Shown here piece after piece: positions 5,628 to 7,043 of a DNA stretch of 7,043 nt. The translations under genes and the position numbers were made by a program. The stretch comes from Candidatus Sabulitectum sp. (GTDB taxonomy: Bacteria > Fermentibacterota > Fermentibacteria > Fermentibacterales > JCC-6), in contig JAOZLN010000078.1 in assembly GCA_029934845.1 (NCBI GenBank), positions 2,120-9,162 of the forward strand. Reading direction: 5' to 3'. A model generated the notes under the pieces. The model ran no database searches. It had not been told where the DNA came from and saw only the letters and a program-made list of their open reading frames with translations. Positions within the stretch are counted from its first letter, which is position 1. Every line of letters begins with the position of its first letter.

Positions 5628-6583
5628 CAATCTACTCCAAGAATTGAATATTCTTCAACAACCTCGCCGGGATCAATAACAACACTTTCAATTATTGACC
5701 CGTCACCAATTACTGCTGCAGCTCCAATGACAGATTCGCCTGAAAGCCGGCAGTTGCGCCCAATCACTGCACCTTTGCCGATTATTACTGAATCTTCGAT
5801 CCACACCGTATCGGGGTCTGAAATAATTACCCCGTACATAAGGTGAGATTCTACAACCCGTTTCTTCATAGCAGCAGTACACGCTGCCAGCTGCACAGGG
5901 TTGTTAACCCCGGCAACCTCCTGCCACAGCGGTGTAAGAACTGGAATAGCGTTTCTTCCCATTTCTCTTACAACAGCAACTGCATCAGTAAGATAAAATT
6001 CATTCTGGGCATTTGTGTTGCCAATTCTGGACAACACTTCAGGAAGAACTGACCCATCAAAAGCCATTATTCCTGTGTTTATTACCCTGCATTTCTTTTC
6101 CTCGGGGGAAGCATCTTTTTCCTCAACAATTCTGTCAATACTGCCACCTGGATCAAGAATAACTCTGCCGTACCCGGTTACGTTCGGTGGTGTTGTTGTA
6201 AGCACAGCAAGAGCAGCGTTGCTTTCTCTTAATGCACTTAGAAGTTCACCGATGGTTTCCTCTCTAAGCAGTGGTACATCTCCCATAAGAACAACAACTT
6301 CATCTGCGTTCTCTACCTGGGACAAAGCACAACTTACCGCATGAGCCGTTCCCAGCTGTTCCTTCTGAACTGCCCAGTTCCAGCCGTTTCTTTCAAGAAG
6401 AGGAATTACTTTTTCACGGCCATGACCGATCACCACAGTGATCTGAGAAACACCGGCTGCGGCAGCAGTTAAAGCTGCTCTTTCCACCATTGGTCTTGCA
6501 AGAACCGGATGCAGTACCTTGGGCAGATCAGACTTCATCCTTTTGCCCATGCCTGCTGCCAGTATCACTGCTGCTGTGATCAT
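5627..6583 (-). CDS. glmU: GlmU-like UDP-GlcNAc pyrophosphorylase lacking the acetyltransferase region
   Basis: The N-terminal part (about residues 1-230) is a sugar-phosphate nucleotidyltransferase of the GlmU type, which makes UDP-GlcNAc from GlcNAc-1-phosphate and UTP for peptidoglycan and surface sugars. Visible motifs are LAAGMGKRMKSDLPKVLH (residues 8-25), QKEQLGTAHAV (73-83), GDVPLL with Asp102, GYGRVI (137-142), EEKDA, NTGIMAF, EFYLTDA and GVNNP with Asn227. Asp102 and Asn227 match the E. coli Mg-binding pair. Residues from about 252 to 318 are hexapeptide repeats of a left-handed beta-helix, but the protein stops at 318 residues against about 456 in full GlmU. The region that would hold the acetyl-CoA and glucosamine-1-phosphate residues (Arg333, Lys351, His363 in E. 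coli) is absent. The HIT gene begins at the stop codon, so no missing segment lies downstream. An AAGGGAG site lies 5 nt before the ATG. The sugar could be one other than GlcNAc, because other nucleotidyltransferases share the fold. Confidence 0.85.
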   Translation of the reverse strand: MITAAVILAAGMGKRMKSDLPKVLHPVLARPMVERAALTAAAAGVSQITVVIGHGREKVIPLLERNGWNWAVQKEQLGTAHAVSCALSQVENADEVVVLMGDVPLLREETIGELLSALRESNAALAVLTTTPPNVTGYGRVILDPGGSIDRIVEEKDASPEEKKCRVINTGIMAFDGSVLPEVLSRIGNTNAQNEFYLTDAVAVVREMGRNAIPVLTPLWQEVAGVNNPVQLAACTAAMKKRVVESHLMYGVIISDPDTVWIEDSVIIGKGAVIGRNCRLSGESVIGAAAVIGDGSIIESVVIDPGEVVEEYSILGVD

Positions 6584-6939
6584 AACAGCTCCCTTGGGTT
6601 AAGATTGGCATCATCAGCAACTACCACCACGGGAACAGGAACAGGCTCTTCATCTGTATTGATCCAGACGAACTGCAGAATTATAACCCTGTCACCGGGA
6701 TCGCTCAGCCTTGCAGCTGCTCCGTTAATACAGATTATTCCGCTTCCGCGCTCTCCTTCAAGAACATAGGTCTCAAAACGATTTCCAGTATCAATGTCTG
6801 CCACCAGAACCTTCTCGTGCTCGAGCAGCCCTGTAATATCCATTAGATCCCGATCGATCGTAATGGAACCCATGTAGTCAAGCTCCGCCTGGGTAACAAC
6901 CATTCTGTGTAGCTTTGACTTAAGAAAACACCTTTGCAA
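6580..6939 (-). CDS. panD: Aspartate 1-decarboxylase (PanD), pyruvoyl-dependent proenzyme
   Basis: PanD decarboxylates L-aspartate to beta-alanine for pantothenate synthesis in the cytosol. The proenzyme cleaves itself at a Gly-Ser bond, and the serine becomes the pyruvoyl cofactor. The 119-residue product carries the whole family signature: KSKLHR with Lys9 and His11 near the N-terminus, YMGSITID with the cleavage pair Gly24-Ser25, Arg54, Tyr58 in FETYVLEGERGSG, and Asn72 in CINGAAAR. Length is normal (E. coli PanD has 126 residues). The start is TTG at 6939: it puts the N-terminus exactly where homologues begin, and GGAGG lies 7 nt upstream. The next possible ATG would remove Lys9. The gene begins 2 bp after panC and overlaps the glmU-like gene by four bases (ATGA), so the three are probably co-translated. 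The tail is rich in Val and Pro, which is common in bacterial PanD. All active-site residues I can check are present, so I expect an active enzyme. Confidence 0.96.
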   Translation of the reverse strand: MQRCFLKSKLHRMVVTQAELDYMGSITIDRDLMDITGLLEHEKVLVADIDTGNRFETYVLEGERGSGIICINGAAARLSDPGDRVIILQFVWINTDEEPVPVPVVVVADDANLNPRELL

Positions 6940-6941
6940 TT

Positions 6942-7043
6942 CTAAACCTCCGACTCGATCAGAACATTATCTATAAGTCTGGTCTTTCCGGCAAAAACAG
7001 CCACCGCCAGAAGAACCCGTTTCTCGATCTGCTCAATATCTGT
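6942..7043 (-). CDS. panC: Pantothenate synthetase (PanC), C-terminal fragment cut by the window edge
   Basis: Only the last 33 codons and a TAG stop are present; the rest lies beyond the right edge. The visible peptide ends in a stretch reading LLAVAVFAGKTRLIDNV followed by LIESEV. This is the usual C-terminal ending of pantothenate synthetases, where a short hydrophobic strand precedes a (K/R)TRLIDN motif. PanC joins pantoate and beta-alanine with ATP to make pantothenate, a cytosolic step on the way to coenzyme A. The next gene, panD, makes the beta-alanine substrate and starts 2 bp after this stop, which strongly supports the call. The ATP-binding and pantoate-binding motifs of the enzyme are not in view, so identity rests on the tail motif and the context. 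Confidence 0.82.
   Translation of the reverse strand, partial: TDIEQIEKRVLLAVAVFAGKTRLIDNVLIESEV
6947..6951 (-). promoter_or_regulatory. Ribosome binding site GGAGG of panD
   Basis: On the minus strand GGAGG lies 7 nt before the TTG at 6939-6937, inside the last codons of panC. It supports TTG as the panD start, because no ATG lies in a suitable place before the conserved PanD N-terminus. Confidence 0.8.

Noticed and set aside
5627..5640. Frameshift or premature stop truncating GlmU
   Set aside because: The sequence immediately downstream encodes an intact HIT protein starting at the stop codon, so no remaining acetyltransferase sequence exists to be rejoined.
6015..6344. A 109-codon plus-strand open frame rich in Ser and Thr
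   Set aside because: It is antisense to the well-supported GlmU nucleotidyltransferase core.
1..7043. Defence system, CRISPR array, insertion sequence, tRNA or riboswitch
   Set aside because: I looked for repeats, inverted-repeat ends, cloverleaf-like sequence and long non-coding gaps and saw none. Every stretch is accounted for by housekeeping-type genes.

Overview
The window is a dense bacterial housekeeping gene cluster. All ten recognisable genes lie on the minus strand, so transcription runs from high to low coordinates. Neighbours overlap by a few bases or are separated by at most about 33 bp. No stretch over 300 bp lacks a gene, and I see no internal promoter, terminator, RNA gene, mobile element or CRISPR array. 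It reads as one transcription unit that enters and leaves through the window edges.

Gene order in the direction of transcription: panC (only the last 33 codons, 7043-6942), panD (6939-6580), a shortened glmU-like nucleotidyltransferase (6583-5627), a HIT-family nucleotide phosphorylase/hydrolase (5627-5130), a membrane-anchored LytR_C-domain protein (5129-4611), rsfS (4577-4155), argS (4183-2507), a PfkB/ribokinase-family kinase of unknown substrate (2494-1577), purM (1580-546), and the N-terminal 181 residues of an archaeal-type cofactor-independent phosphoglycerate mutase (545-1).

The genes fall into functional blocks. The first is the beta-alanine/pantothenate branch of CoA synthesis (panC, panD). 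The second is UDP-sugar and nucleotide chemistry (glmU-like, HIT). The third is an envelope protein beside translation genes (LytR_C, rsfS, argS). The last is purine and central carbon metabolism (kinase, purM, apgM). Coupling is tight: ATGA overlaps at panD/glmU and pfkB/purM, a TGATG overlap at glmU/HIT, and abutting ends at HIT/LytR_C and purM/apgM.

The organism is a bacterium with strong Shine-Dalgarno sites (GGAGG/AGGAG) and frequent TTG starts: four of the nine visible starts (panD, the LytR_C gene, rsfS, argS) are best placed at TTG. The lone LytR_C protein next to rsfS, the ApgM-type mutase and the short GlmU suggest an uncultured lineage near the FCB group or a similar candidate phylum. 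That placement is inference and needs a phylogeny. I see no defence system or other exotic machinery. The most notable items are the naturally short GlmU, the TTG-start habit, the orphan kinase coupled to purM, and substitutions in otherwise conserved motifs of ArgRS and PurM.
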